In this document: one piece after another, positions 1 through 7,549 of the stretch
Position numbering within the stretch: position 1 is the stretch's first letter
How the letters are laid out: each line of letters opens with the position of its first letter
Assembly: GCA_942159475.1 (NCBI GenBank)
Contig: OW804096.1
Location: forward strand, 110,830,194 to 110,894,193
Direction: 5' to 3'
DNA length: 64,000 nt
DNA from: Sthenelais limicola
Taxonomy: Eukaryota > Annelida > Polychaeta > Phyllodocida > Sigalionidae
Notes under the pieces: generated by a model
Seen by the model: only the letters and a program-made list of their open reading frames with translations
What the model was told of the DNA's origin: nothing
The model's database searches: none
Made by a program: the position numbers and the translations under genes

Positions 1-701
1 TAGGTCGGGTTGTTACATGTCTTTGTCTGAGTAAAACCTTCTTTATAGCATGTATTTCACCTGATTAATGTCAATATTTCTGACATTATGTTTCAATCCT
101 TTCTATAATGAGCTAATCTGATAATCTAAATTTTGTCTATCATTTTCAGTTCGGGGCCTGACTTGAGGCAGGATTGAAGAGACATTTTGTCTTGTATTTC
201 TAATAATCACTAACCTCCTCATTAGTGATAACGTTATTTCTTTGCCCATTAATAAGTAGAAAGATTTGCCTGTTTTTTTTACAGACATGATCTTACATCT
301 GTCATGCATTTGTACTCTTGGCTCCAGGTTATTTCATTTGATATCTATTCGTATAGCTTTATTTTGCAATCTCTGATTGATCAAATAGGTTCTTAGAACA
401 AAGTAGTATACGCTGATAATTAATTTATTTACTATACAATAATCGGAACCGATGCTGTTTATGGCACGAAGTGGATCCCTGACAACCATTTTCGAGGGAA
501 AACCACGTTATAAGGGGGTAAGTGAAACCGACTACATTTCAATTGAAATGGAGAGAAACGAGGGCGGCATATTGACTAATTCAACTTTCATGTCAAATCA
601 ATACGATGGCAAAATGGAAATGGTTCCTCAGTACTGTTCAAAATGGCAGAAGGGGACTAATTATAATATACTGTATAATGTAATATAATTCATGTACTTA
701 C
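1..701. other. A+T-rich non-coding flank, probably intron of the GPCR gene
   Basis: No recognisable coding sequence on either strand. If the exon at 702-815 belongs to a longer minus-strand gene, this stretch is its following intron, starting at the GTAAGT donor (696-701). I looked on the minus strand for the next expected hormone-receptor exon (a Cys-x-x-Asp-Gly-x-Trp type segment) and did not find one. A 78-codon plus-strand open frame at 452-688 has no family resemblance. Confidence 0.5.
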
Positions 702-815
702 GCCTCGGATCAAATCCCTTTTTGAATGTAGGACAGCGGAGGAAAGCTCTCTGACCGGCTGGTGTATCGTTAAAACATCCCCATCCATCAAATGTTCTAT
801 TGCAGTACAGGCCAC
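702..815 (-). CDS. Exon of a class B (secretin-family) GPCR, hormone-receptor domain
   Basis: Minus-strand exon of 114 bases, bounded by an acceptor (TTTTTAG, ending at 816) and a canonical GTAAGT donor (701-696). After two leading bases the frame reads 37 codons containing YCNRTFDGWGCFNDTPAG, then RCP and GFDP. This is the second half of the extracellular hormone-binding (HRM) domain of secretin-type receptors: Cys-Asn-Arg-Thr, Asp, Cys, Pro-Ala-Gly and Cys-Pro lie in the family order. Known members such as calcitonin, CRF, PTH and PDF receptors bind peptide hormones at the plasma membrane and signal through G proteins. It looks closest to the calcitonin/CGRP-receptor branch. The Trp usually following the second Cys is Phe here. 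No other exon of the gene was recognised in the window; downstream exons would lie left of base 1. Exon identity is strong; the ligand cannot be told. Confidence 0.85.
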
Positions 816-1160
816 CTAAAAATAAAATGGTATGGAACTATGATTGAATTTGGGTGTACTGCTCACGGTCGTTAATAGCAAAGTAACTCGAGGAATTATG
901 GAAGATTTCCATTGAATAAAGTGTCAAGGGCTTTTTTCCTGCTAAATACACACGTTTGTGTACCAAAAGGGTTAAAAATAGCAGATTCAATTTCTTTTGT
1001 GATTAAATACTGATTTCAGATTCCAAAACATCAGAACAGGTCCGGATTTTAGGTGGATTCGGACTGGGATTCATATTTGTTGGTATTTGTTGGTATTTAT
1101 ACCGTAATAATATTTGTGAACACAGCTTTGGTATTTGGGGATGCAACATTGTCAATGTAG
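816..1160. other. Non-coding, presumed intron upstream of the GPCR exon
   Basis: A+T-rich sequence with no coding signature. It begins on the minus strand with the pyrimidine-rich acceptor of the GPCR exon. It includes a short direct duplication of TATTTGTTGG near 1074-1095. Nothing else seen. Confidence 0.4.
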
Positions 1161-1697
1161 AAACGCTCCTCCTCCTCCCTCCTCTGCCCTCCTCCTCTCC
1201 ATCCCTCTTCCTCTCCCTCCCTCCTCCTCTTGCTCCCTCCTCCTCTTGCTCCCTCCTCCTCTTGCTCCCTCTTCCTCTCCTTGCTCCTCCTCCCTCCTCC
1301 TCACTCTTCCACCTCCCTCCTTCCTTCTCCCTCCTCCCTCCTCTTCCTCCCTCCTTTTCTCCCTCCCCCTCCTCTTCCTCCCTCTTCTTCCTCCCTCCTC
1401 TTCCTCCCCCTCTTCCTCTTCTTCCCTCCTCCTACTCCTCTTCCCTCCTCGTCCCTACTATTCCTCCTCCTTCCTTTCCACTCATTCCTTCTCCCTGCTC
1501 CTCCTCCGACCCTCCTCCTCCGACCCCATATGCCTCTCTCCTCCTCCTCCCTCCTCCTCCCTCTTCCTCCTCCTCCCTCCTCCTCCTTCCTCCTCCTCCT
1601 TCCTCCTCCTCCCTCCTCCTCCTCCCCCCTCTGCCCTCCTCCTTTCCCAACCTCCTCTACTTCCTTCCCCCTCCTCTTCTCCCTCCTCCTCCCAAAT
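1161..1697. repeat. Polypyrimidine (CTCCTC/CTTCCTC) tract
   Basis: More than 500 bases almost entirely C and T on the plus strand, built from irregular CCTCCT and CTTCCTCC units. The open frames across it encode only Ser/Pro/Leu (plus) or Glu/Gly/Arg (minus) and are an effect of composition. Long homopyrimidine tracts with mirror symmetry can form triplex DNA. Confidence 0.95.
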
Positions 1698-2268
1698 TTT
1701 CAATATTCTTTTCATATATTTTCATATATGGATGGGGATGGTTCATCCATATGAATATCCAGATTATTTCTCTCCCATTTGTTATACCTCAATAAACATG
1801 GTCCATCTTTTGCCGACACCCTTGGGGAGGGAGACATCGATAAAGAAGAGAGTGCAATGAAGAGATGGAGAGAAGGGGGTTGGGTTGAGGAGTGGAAGGT
1901 GGTCAGGGGCGGGGGTAATAGGAAGGAGAGGGATAGTGCTGCAGCAAAGGGAGGGGGAAAAAATGGAACGAAATGACAATACCACCATATTATGCCAAAT
2001 TGAAGCTAAGCCCCTCGATCACGAATTAGGATCTGATATTGGAATTTTGTGATTTGGTGTGACTTTGAAGATATCCGCCTATATTTGGGGGTACCTTTGG
2101 AAACGAATATTTTTTTGTAAACAATGATAATTTTTTTACTGATTCTCTTAATTTTACATGAATGATGTCTGAACTTATTAATTATCATTTATGATTTCAT
2201 TAGTCTTACCATTGCATAAGGGAGCTCATTCTTTGGCCAATGGTAAAGTTTCAAAATGTAACAGAATT
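1698..2268. other. Non-coding, with a purine-rich stretch at about 1845-1970
   Basis: Contains a G/A-rich run (AGAGATGGAGAGAAGG and similar) opposite in sense to the tract at 1161-1697, then unique A+T-rich sequence. No gene seen. Confidence 0.5.
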
Positions 2269-2463
2269 ATTGGGGGGGGGGGGGGCAATTACCCCCCTTG
2301 CCCCCCCCCCTCTCACCTGGTTCCACCGCGCCTGGACCAGGGGGCAATTGGCCGGACACACAAATTATGTATAGCTTTTCAAGCCCTCCACCCTTGTAAG
2401 TCTCCCCCTCTCCCTCCCCCTCTCCCTCTCTCCTCTCTACCTCTCCCCCTCTGACCCCTTCCC
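2269..2463. repeat. Poly-G / poly-C inverted runs followed by a C+T-rich tract
   Basis: A run of G (about 2272-2285) is followed within 10-30 bases by runs of C (2294-2310), so the two could pair as a hairpin. CCCTCTCCCTCC-type low-complexity sequence follows at 2400-2460. It is probably slippage-prone simple sequence, perhaps at the edge of an old transposon. Confidence 0.8.
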
Positions 2464-3078
2464 TTTGCACTTTAATCTACTTCCACCCACCTACATTAAT
2501 AATCAAAATCTAGGGCTGTTACAAGTATTACACCACTATTTTACCCATGTACGAGAGAGAGGGACGTCTGACCGATTAGTACAATATGCCTCGTGAACTA
2601 GCCTGTAGAGATTGCTATTTTAGTGGAGCAATGCTTTTGTACCAAATATTGCGATAGCAGCTAGGATCGTTTAAAGGTTCTCTCCTGTATCTGGTTGGCG
2701 CCTGTGTTACATACACCCGTTAGACAGGAAACGCCTGTCCAGCCCAGTAATTCAAATTGATAATTTTTGTGATCTAGGTTTTTATTATTGATCGGCTCAT
2801 TAAAGAATTCTCCTAAAAATCTAAAGAAATCTGTCTTTGTGGATACATGATAAGTCGTCGTAGGTGGTCACCATCACCAAATATGATCACAATGCAATGA
2901 GAATCATAATAGTTATGGAATTTTATCATTTGGGGAAGGGGTGCGTCATCTGAATAAATTTGTGTAAAAGGAGCGTCATCCTGGGAACGCATTTCAGCAG
3001 CCTATAAATAAGGAACAAATTGCATTTCAGTCACAGAAATACACTGAAACTAGCAAAATGATGAATAAAACATGAGCT
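2464..3078. other. Non-coding; contains a copy of a dispersed repeat (2861-2950)
   Basis: Bases 2861-2950 match, in reverse complement, bases 30482-30570. Both contain a TGATAAAATTCCATAACTAT core and TGCATTGTGAT. This is a low-copy dispersed repeat of unknown type. The rest shows no coding signature. Confidence 0.5.
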
Positions 3079-3154
3079 ATACGTGCGACGGCGTGTAATG
3101 AAGAGAGGAAAGCAGTAGTGCCGTTTGGGCGTGCAGAGCAGTTTAATAAACACC
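3079..3154 (-). repeat. Split direct repeat, 76-bp unit, terminal copy (B2)
   Basis: Seventy-six bases starting ATACGTGCGACGGCG, repeated at 3381-3456. It is the 3' end of the element in its own orientation. It begins with ATA, the same trinucleotide shared by the 76-bp and 204-bp repeats at 3381-3383. Confidence 0.93.
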
Positions 3155-3179
3155 CTAACAATACATATAATACATAAGA

Positions 3180-3383
3180 AAAAATTTTCAAGCGAGAATA
3201 TATAGTTCTTCACTAGTCGAGTGAAACATTTGAACTGGCGAACGTGGGCGTGGCACTTGACGAGGAAAGCTTCCATGCGCTCCTATTGGTTGAGCGCGCG
3301 GGGAACTCCGAGTGACGTCATAGTCGGAGGTAAACATATCCACGTGGGTCGCAGTATGGGCGTTGTGATGCCAACTATACATA
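3180..3383 (-). repeat. Split direct repeat, 204-bp unit, internal copy (A2)
   Basis: Apparently identical over 204 bases to 7251-7454. Its last three bases (3381-3383, ATA) overlap the first three of the 76-bp unit. A 25-base A+T-rich spacer (3155-3179) separates it from the terminal 76-bp copy. Confidence 0.95.
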
Positions 3384-3456
3384 CGTGCGACGGCGTGTAA
3401 TGAAGAGAGGAAAGCAGTAGTGCCGTTTGGGCGTGCAGAGCAGTTTAATAAACACC
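3381..3456 (-). repeat. Split direct repeat, 76-bp unit, internal copy (B1)
   Basis: Internal copy of the 76-bp unit, 15 bases beyond the stop codon of the recombinase gene. It matches 3079-3154 throughout. Confidence 0.95.
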
Positions 3457-3471
3457 AAAGGCCCAAACACA

Positions 3472-4536
3472 CTACAATGACGATGAAATCAAGGCATCCA
3501 CTTTCAGTTCATGATCCAACGAAGGAGAAATGTATTTTTCCACACAAGAACTACGCCATTTACCTCGGTTTTTTATGTCAGATAGGCACGCCCCTTTTGA
3601 AGCCATATATGTCGCAGAACCACGCCTCAGGGAGTGCATAGATATACGCCCAGATAGTCCAGCTCTTGAGCACAAATCTGATAATAAATTGTTAATATAG
3701 GCATATGAAAGTACAGATCCATCTGGTAAGGTAAATGCACATGACGATGCCGGAATCGATGAGTATGAAAATATCTTTTTCATGTAATAAACCGCACAGA
3801 GCTCCTTAGAAGAAGATTTGGCTACTGGGATCACAAAGGGGGTAGACGATGTCTTGGTAGACCTAATCACACACGCCATACCCCAACTATGGAAAGTAAT
3901 ATCTTTCCTCAATATTGAATGGTCAGAAATGATGACATGACCCACTCTCAGCATTGTGCGGAATAAAAAAATAAAAATTGACCAAGCAAAAAATTGCTCA
4001 ATGTCCTTCAAGTTCACATAATCACGGATTTTTATGAGATGCCCAGGTAGAAGAGGCGATGCTGGGGAGACTGCCGCCCCTGGTAGTTTGGCGATGCCCC
4101 TCAGCAAAGATTTTAACACAGGATGAGAAATCGAAGCACAGGTAATACCTCGAATCTTGGCCCCAAACGATACACCACATAGGTAGGTAATCACAGAAGA
4201 ATGTTTCATTATTGTCGATAAATATGCTGCATACATACACAAAATGTCTGTAGAAATACTCTGGCATATAATGTCATTTTCTGATAAAAAATCAGAAAAA
4301 ACCGACCACTGTCTAGTTCTTTGTGTGAGAGTCGACGATGTCACAGATAGGGTTTGTAGGTAGTTGACTCTTTCCCTCCATTTGCTGAGCCCTAGGAATA
4401 TCAGATAAAAATCTTTCAGAACAACACAACCTGGCTTGGGAAAGACACAACAAGCTTCCAGGTGAATTATAAATATATGGCAGTCTAGAGAGAGTATCCG
4501 CAATAAGATTATTTTTTGTGTTAATATACTTAGGAA
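3472..4536 (-). CDS. Tyrosine recombinase (integrase) of the YR retrotransposon
   Basis: Open frame from 4536 to a TAG at 3474-3472. There is no ATG before the catalytic domain: the frame opens after a TAA at 4539-4537 and the first Met codon lies well inside the N-terminal helical domain. Counting from a TTG at 4503, the tyrosine-recombinase tetrad is present: Arg186 (LRVGHV), His290 and Arg293 (MHSLRRG), Trp316 (GKWRS) in the His/Trp position, and nucleophile Tyr324 (EKYI); Lys217 is a candidate beta-hairpin lysine. Family members cut and rejoin DNA through a covalent Tyr-DNA link, here to integrate the circular cDNA in the nucleus. The frame overlaps the RT gene by about 220 bases in the +1 frame, so it is probably made as a frameshift extension of RT. 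The N-terminal 40-odd residues before the core-binding fold may be overlap only. Confidence 0.9.
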   Translation of the reverse strand, partial: FLSILTQKIILLRILSLDCHIFIIHLEACCVFPKPGCVVLKDFYLIFLGLSKWRERVNYLQTLSVTSSTLTQRTRQWSVFSDFLSENDIICQSISTDILCMYAAYLSTIMKHSSVITYLCGVSFGAKIRGITCASISHPVLKSLLRGIAKLPGAAVSPASPLLPGHLIKIRDYVNLKDIEQFFAWSIFIFLFRTMLRVGHVIISDHSILRKDITFHSWGMACVIRSTKTSSTPFVIPVAKSSSKELCAVYYMKKIFSYSSIPASSCAFTLPDGSVLSYAYINNLLSDLCSRAGLSGRISMHSLRRGSATYMASKGACLSDIKNRGKWRSSCVEKYISPSLDHELKVDALISSSL

Positions 4537-6340
4537 TTAATTCCATGTCAAATATAAATGTCAGCCAGTATAATTCGTACAACCACTGCATGGCTAGGGG
4601 GCTAGAGCTAGAGCCATTCGTGAGCATTGCTATGACTTGTGTATTGTCAATGAAACATATTACAGCTTTTCCTCTGAAAAATTTACACCATCTCCTCACG
4701 CCTACCAAGATGGGATACAGCTCCTGGATGTTTATATTTACTGCAATCCCATCTTCACTCGGGCGTGAGACAAGGTGACCACATTCAGGGAAGGAAAAAG
4801 GTAATTTAGAGTCATCCCAGACTCCAGCAACCCAGTCGATGCCACAAAATACGCCGAAACCCTTTGAAGAGGCGTCAGATACCATGGGAATATCGCAACA
4901 TGGTTTCTCGATTAGACGCCTACCATTGAAAGATGCTGCAAACGATTTCCACCACTGAAGATCTTGACGAAAGGCTGTAGAGATATTTGATTGCTTTAGC
5001 TTCTTAGCAATCATAAGCTTGTATAAGTCGAACATGCGCCGACAGAATGTTTTCCCTCCCTTGAAGACACAAGCACAATGGCTGACATAGCCACATATAC
5101 TTTCAAGCTGGGATTTGGAGATTGATGACTTGTTTTCTAACGATTTTAGAATTTTGTAGAGTTTGGCGATTTTTTCCTGAGGCATAGACAGTGTCATCTC
5201 CCTTGAGTCGATGGTGAAGCCTAGGTAACGGCATGAAGAGCTCGGGGAAGTAACCTTGTGCCACGCCACGTAAAAACCTAAATATCTTAGGATTTTGACA
5301 ACAATATCACGAGCATTTCTACACATCTCAATAGAATTTGCACATGTAAAAAAATCGTCAAGGTAATTGATCACAGGAACATGGAATACATTAAGTATAG
5401 AGTCAGTGATAAAATTTGAAATATCATCAAAATAGCAAGGACCTGTTCGAAGGCCGAAGCAAAGTCTATTATCGTAAAAATATTTCTCTTGGCCATTTAA
5501 AGTCCATCTGAACCCACAATATATCCTGTGAGCAGGGTTGATAGGCACTGCACGATATGCCGATTTAATGTCTACAACCGACATGAAAGAATTATTTTCT
5601 ACCAATTCTATGGCATTTTCGATAGATTTGTAAGAGAAAGTACGTACCAGACTCGAGCAATGCTCGTTTACACATACCCCTAAAGGACGAGAACAGTCCG
5701 TGATAGGTCTTATACCCCCATCCGGCTTATGTACAGCTCCCAAAGAATGAATACATACAGGTTTAACATTAGATATTGATATGAAACCTTCGTTCAATTC
5801 GTTACTAACTATTCTATCCATTTTTTCTTTGGCTTCAGGCTCTAAAATAGAGGCGTAATTTTCACAATCATAACCTTCTATGGGAGAATCGACAATGTCA
5901 AAACCGTCACAAATACCGAAATACACTTGAATATATTTATCAACCATAGTATTACCCTGTGCGAATAAAAGGTATGCAAACCTACAAGGCTTTAACTGGG
6001 TAGTAACCTCAGCAAGAAGATGGGAACAACTACATGTCCCATATGCACAGCAACCGTAAACGGGGACGATACAGCCTCCCGGAGAAATCGGAGCGTTAAA
6101 AATTAGGAAATCACCACTATCGGGTGACCCAGCATCAACAAAATCGGAAATATCAGAGAAAATGTCATTGTACATACATTCGGCGACAAATTCCGGAAGA
6201 TGAGAAGTAATCGAGGGAATATTAGAAGAATTTTCACTTTCACGAAGGGTTGAAAAGTCCACCTTGACAACCTCCTCCGCCATCTTGGATTCACCACTTC
6301 CGGTGTCTCCAAGCGAAATATTCGAATCAACAAAATTCAT
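4313..6340 (-). CDS. Reverse transcriptase / RNase H of the YR retrotransposon
   Basis: 675 residues from ATG (6340). The first 190 or so have Cys-rich segments but no domain I can name. RT follows: template-binding GAVHKPDGGIRPITDCSRPL (201-220), motif A VVDIKSAY (Asp257), motif C NYLDD (326-329). RNase H follows with Asp489 (VSDASSKG), Glu540 (NIQELY), Asp565 (FIDNT) and Asp615 (IADTLSR), the full acidic set. It copies the element RNA to DNA and removes the RNA strand, in cytoplasmic particles or the nucleus. The frame lies in register with gag: from the gag TAG (6409-6407) to this ATG there is no further stop, so a Gag-Pol readthrough product is possible as well as separate initiation. The ATG context is weak (T at -3). 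No aspartic protease motif was found, which is normal for DIRS-order elements. Confidence 0.93.
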   Translation of the reverse strand: MNFVDSNISLGDTGSGESKMAEEVVKVDFSTLRESENSSNIPSITSHLPEFVAECMYNDIFSDISDFVDAGSPDSGDFLIFNAPISPGGCIVPVYGCCAYGTCSCSHLLAEVTTQLKPCRFAYLLFAQGNTMVDKYIQVYFGICDGFDIVDSPIEGYDCENYASILEPEAKEKMDRIVSNELNEGFISISNVKPVCIHSLGAVHKPDGGIRPITDCSRPLGVCVNEHCSSLVRTFSYKSIENAIELVENNSFMSVVDIKSAYRAVPINPAHRIYCGFRWTLNGQEKYFYDNRLCFGLRTGPCYFDDISNFITDSILNVFHVPVINYLDDFFTCANSIEMCRNARDIVVKILRYLGFYVAWHKVTSPSSSCRYLGFTIDSREMTLSMPQEKIAKLYKILKSLENKSSISKSQLESICGYVSHCACVFKGGKTFCRRMFDLYKLMIAKKLKQSNISTAFRQDLQWWKSFAASFNGRRLIEKPCCDIPMVSDASSKGFGVFCGIDWVAGVWDDSKLPFSFPECGHLVSRPSEDGIAVNINIQELYPILVGVRRWCKFFRGKAVICFIDNTQVIAMLTNGSSSSPLAMQWLYELYWLTFIFDMELIPKYINTKNNLIADTLSRLPYIYNSPGSLLCLSQARLCCSERFLSDIPRAQQMEGKSQLPTNPICDIVDSHTKN

Positions 6341-6406
6341 AGAAACACAATTTTCCGACGAATTATGAGAAATATTGTTGACATTACCCCGATCACTAAT
6401 TAATTC

Positions 6407-7225
6407 CTATTTAATATTCTTCCCGACATGGCAATTTCTCGCTGAATGGTCCGATGAAAGGCAGTTGGAGCATTTGTGTGGAAATCCACACGGCGATTTC
6501 GTGCAGCCGGCAGACGAGTTGAACTTGAAACACACCTTGACGTCTTTGTTTACCTTCTTACGAGTAGCCGCTTCGACAGCCTTTTTTGAATTCTCAAAGG
6601 CATAAAATCTCAAGATTTCTTCCTGTTTTACATTGCTAAATGCGTCTAGACCTTCCTTGTTCGCCCTGGCTCTCACACATTTATCGTAAAGAACACTAGC
6701 CTTTAGATTATACACCTGCGATTTGGCCTTCTCGCACATAGTGACTGAATGATTTACGACACCAGCAATCTCGGCGTAGCGGCGTTCATCCACCACCAAT
6801 TTTGCAATTAGACGCAAGTTCAACAAGAGCAATGACTCAAATGATTCAATATCCTCACCCTTGTCGAGTTGGCTGGCATGATCAAAAGGCTTGGTCCGAG
6901 CCCTGGACGTAGATCTGGAACGATGTCTTGCACGATGACCAGCCCCACGAACATTATAAATAGAACTCTCGACACTCGATGCCCTAGATTGACGCCCAGT
7001 AAAACCGATTTCAGGATCACTATCAGTTTTACTTGTTGAAGCTTGAGCATCCAATGGAGACGGCAGCTTGTTCACAACCTTGTCTTCCACGGTACGTACC
7101 AAGTTTGACACTAGTCCCTCTAATTTTGCCATACGATTGTTCATGGATCTCGTACACGATTCACCGACCGTGCCTTCGTGCGATTCTTCACATACATCGC
7201 AATGCTTGACTTTAGAAGGCGACAT
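6407..7225 (-). CDS. Gag-like protein with CCCH and CCHC zinc fingers (YR retrotransposon ORF1)
   Basis: About 272 residues from the ATG at 7225; the frame is open to a TTG at 7243, but ATG is the likelier start. The N-terminus carries a Cys cluster (HCDVCEESHEG). A Ser/Arg-rich basic patch (about residues 95-112) follows, then a helical region. The C-terminus carries a CX8CX4CX3H finger (CFKF...GFPH) directly followed by a retroviral-type zinc knuckle CX2CX4HX4C (CSNC...SARNC). Such proteins bind element RNA and package it into particles. The ATG sits about 45 bases downstream of a TATA box in the 204-bp repeat, implying a very short leader. The gene ends in a single TAG that is in frame with RT. 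Identity as Gag rests on position, basic patch and knuckle. Confidence 0.88.
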   Translation of the reverse strand: MSPSKVKHCDVCEESHEGTVGESCTRSMNNRMAKLEGLVSNLVRTVEDKVVNKLPSPLDAQASTSKTDSDPEIGFTGRQSRASSVESSIYNVRGAGHRARHRSRSTSRARTKPFDHASQLDKGEDIESFESLLLLNLRLIAKLVVDERRYAEIAGVVNHSVTMCEKAKSQVYNLKASVLYDKCVRARANKEGLDAFSNVKQEEILRFYAFENSKKAVEAATRKKVNKDVKVCFKFNSSAGCTKSPCGFPHKCSNCLSSDHSARNCHVGKNIK

Positions 7226-7250
7226 GATGTCCAATGAGTTCAAATACTTG

Positions 7251-7454
7251 AAAAATTTTCAAGCGAGAATATATAGTTCTTCACTAGTCGAGTGAAACAT
7301 TTGAACTGGCGAACGTGGGCGTGGCACTTGACGAGGAAAGCTTCCATGCGCTCCTATTGGTTGAGCGCGCGGGGAACTCCGAGTGACGTCATAGTCGGAG
7401 GTAAACATATCCACGTGGGTCGCAGTATGGGCGTTGTGATGCCAACTATACATA
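7251..7454 (-). repeat. Split direct repeat, 204-bp unit, left terminal copy (A1)
   Basis: Left end of the element in its own orientation, apparently identical to 3180-3383 over all 204 bases. The short open frames inside both copies are an effect of the repeat and are not counted as genes. Confidence 0.95.
7262..7435 (-). promoter_or_regulatory. Probable promoter of the YR retrotransposon
   Basis: Reading the minus strand through the 204-bp repeat one meets a CACGTG E-box (7411-7416), a TGACGTCA CRE/ATF-type palindrome (7383-7390), a CCAAT box (complement of ATTGG at 7356-7360), a CCACGCCCACG GC-box-like motif (about 7315-7325), then TATATATT (7275-7268). The order and the TATA position, about 30 bases from the expected start near 7238, fit an RNA polymerase II core promoter just before gag. 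The same sites occur in the internal copy at 3180-3383. Binding is inferred from motif sequence only. Confidence 0.55.
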
Positions 7455-7549
7455 TGAATCTAGAATACCGATATGATGTTTGAATATCAATTATTGATTA
7501 AGATTTTGAAGAAGGTGGGTGGGTCATACTCATAAAGTAACACATGTGG

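Larger units (their letters stand above)
3079..7454 (-). mobile_element. Complete tyrosine-recombinase (PAT/Ngaro-like, DIRS order) retrotransposon
   Basis: A 4.4 kb element on the minus strand. Read 5' to 3' it has a 204-bp repeat (7454-7251), gag, RT/RNase H, tyrosine recombinase, a 76-bp repeat (3456-3381), a second 204-bp repeat (3383-3180), a 25-bp spacer and a second 76-bp repeat (3154-3079). This A1-ORFs-B1-A2-B2 arrangement of split direct repeats is known from PAT and Ngaro elements of the DIRS order. These use a tyrosine recombinase in place of a DDE integrase and are thought to integrate through a circular intermediate. No internal complementary region or inverted terminal repeats of the DIRS1 kind were seen, and no hydrolase ORF of the Ngaro kind. 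The two 204-bp repeats look identical and all ORFs keep their catalytic residues, so insertion was recent. Confidence 0.92.

Noticed and set aside
452..688. 78-codon plus-strand ORF next to the GPCR exon
   Set aside because: Opposite strand to the exon, no family resemblance, probably chance within the intron.
1135..1860. Plus-strand open frame of 241 codons and overlapping frames on both strands
   Set aside because: Ser/Pro/Leu low-complexity translation of the CT tract; several frames and strands are open at once, which is an effect of composition.
7259..7453. Open frame inside the 204-bp retrotransposon repeat (also 3188-3472)
   Set aside because: Repeats of the same non-coding promoter-like unit; differing continuations in the two copies argue against a gene.
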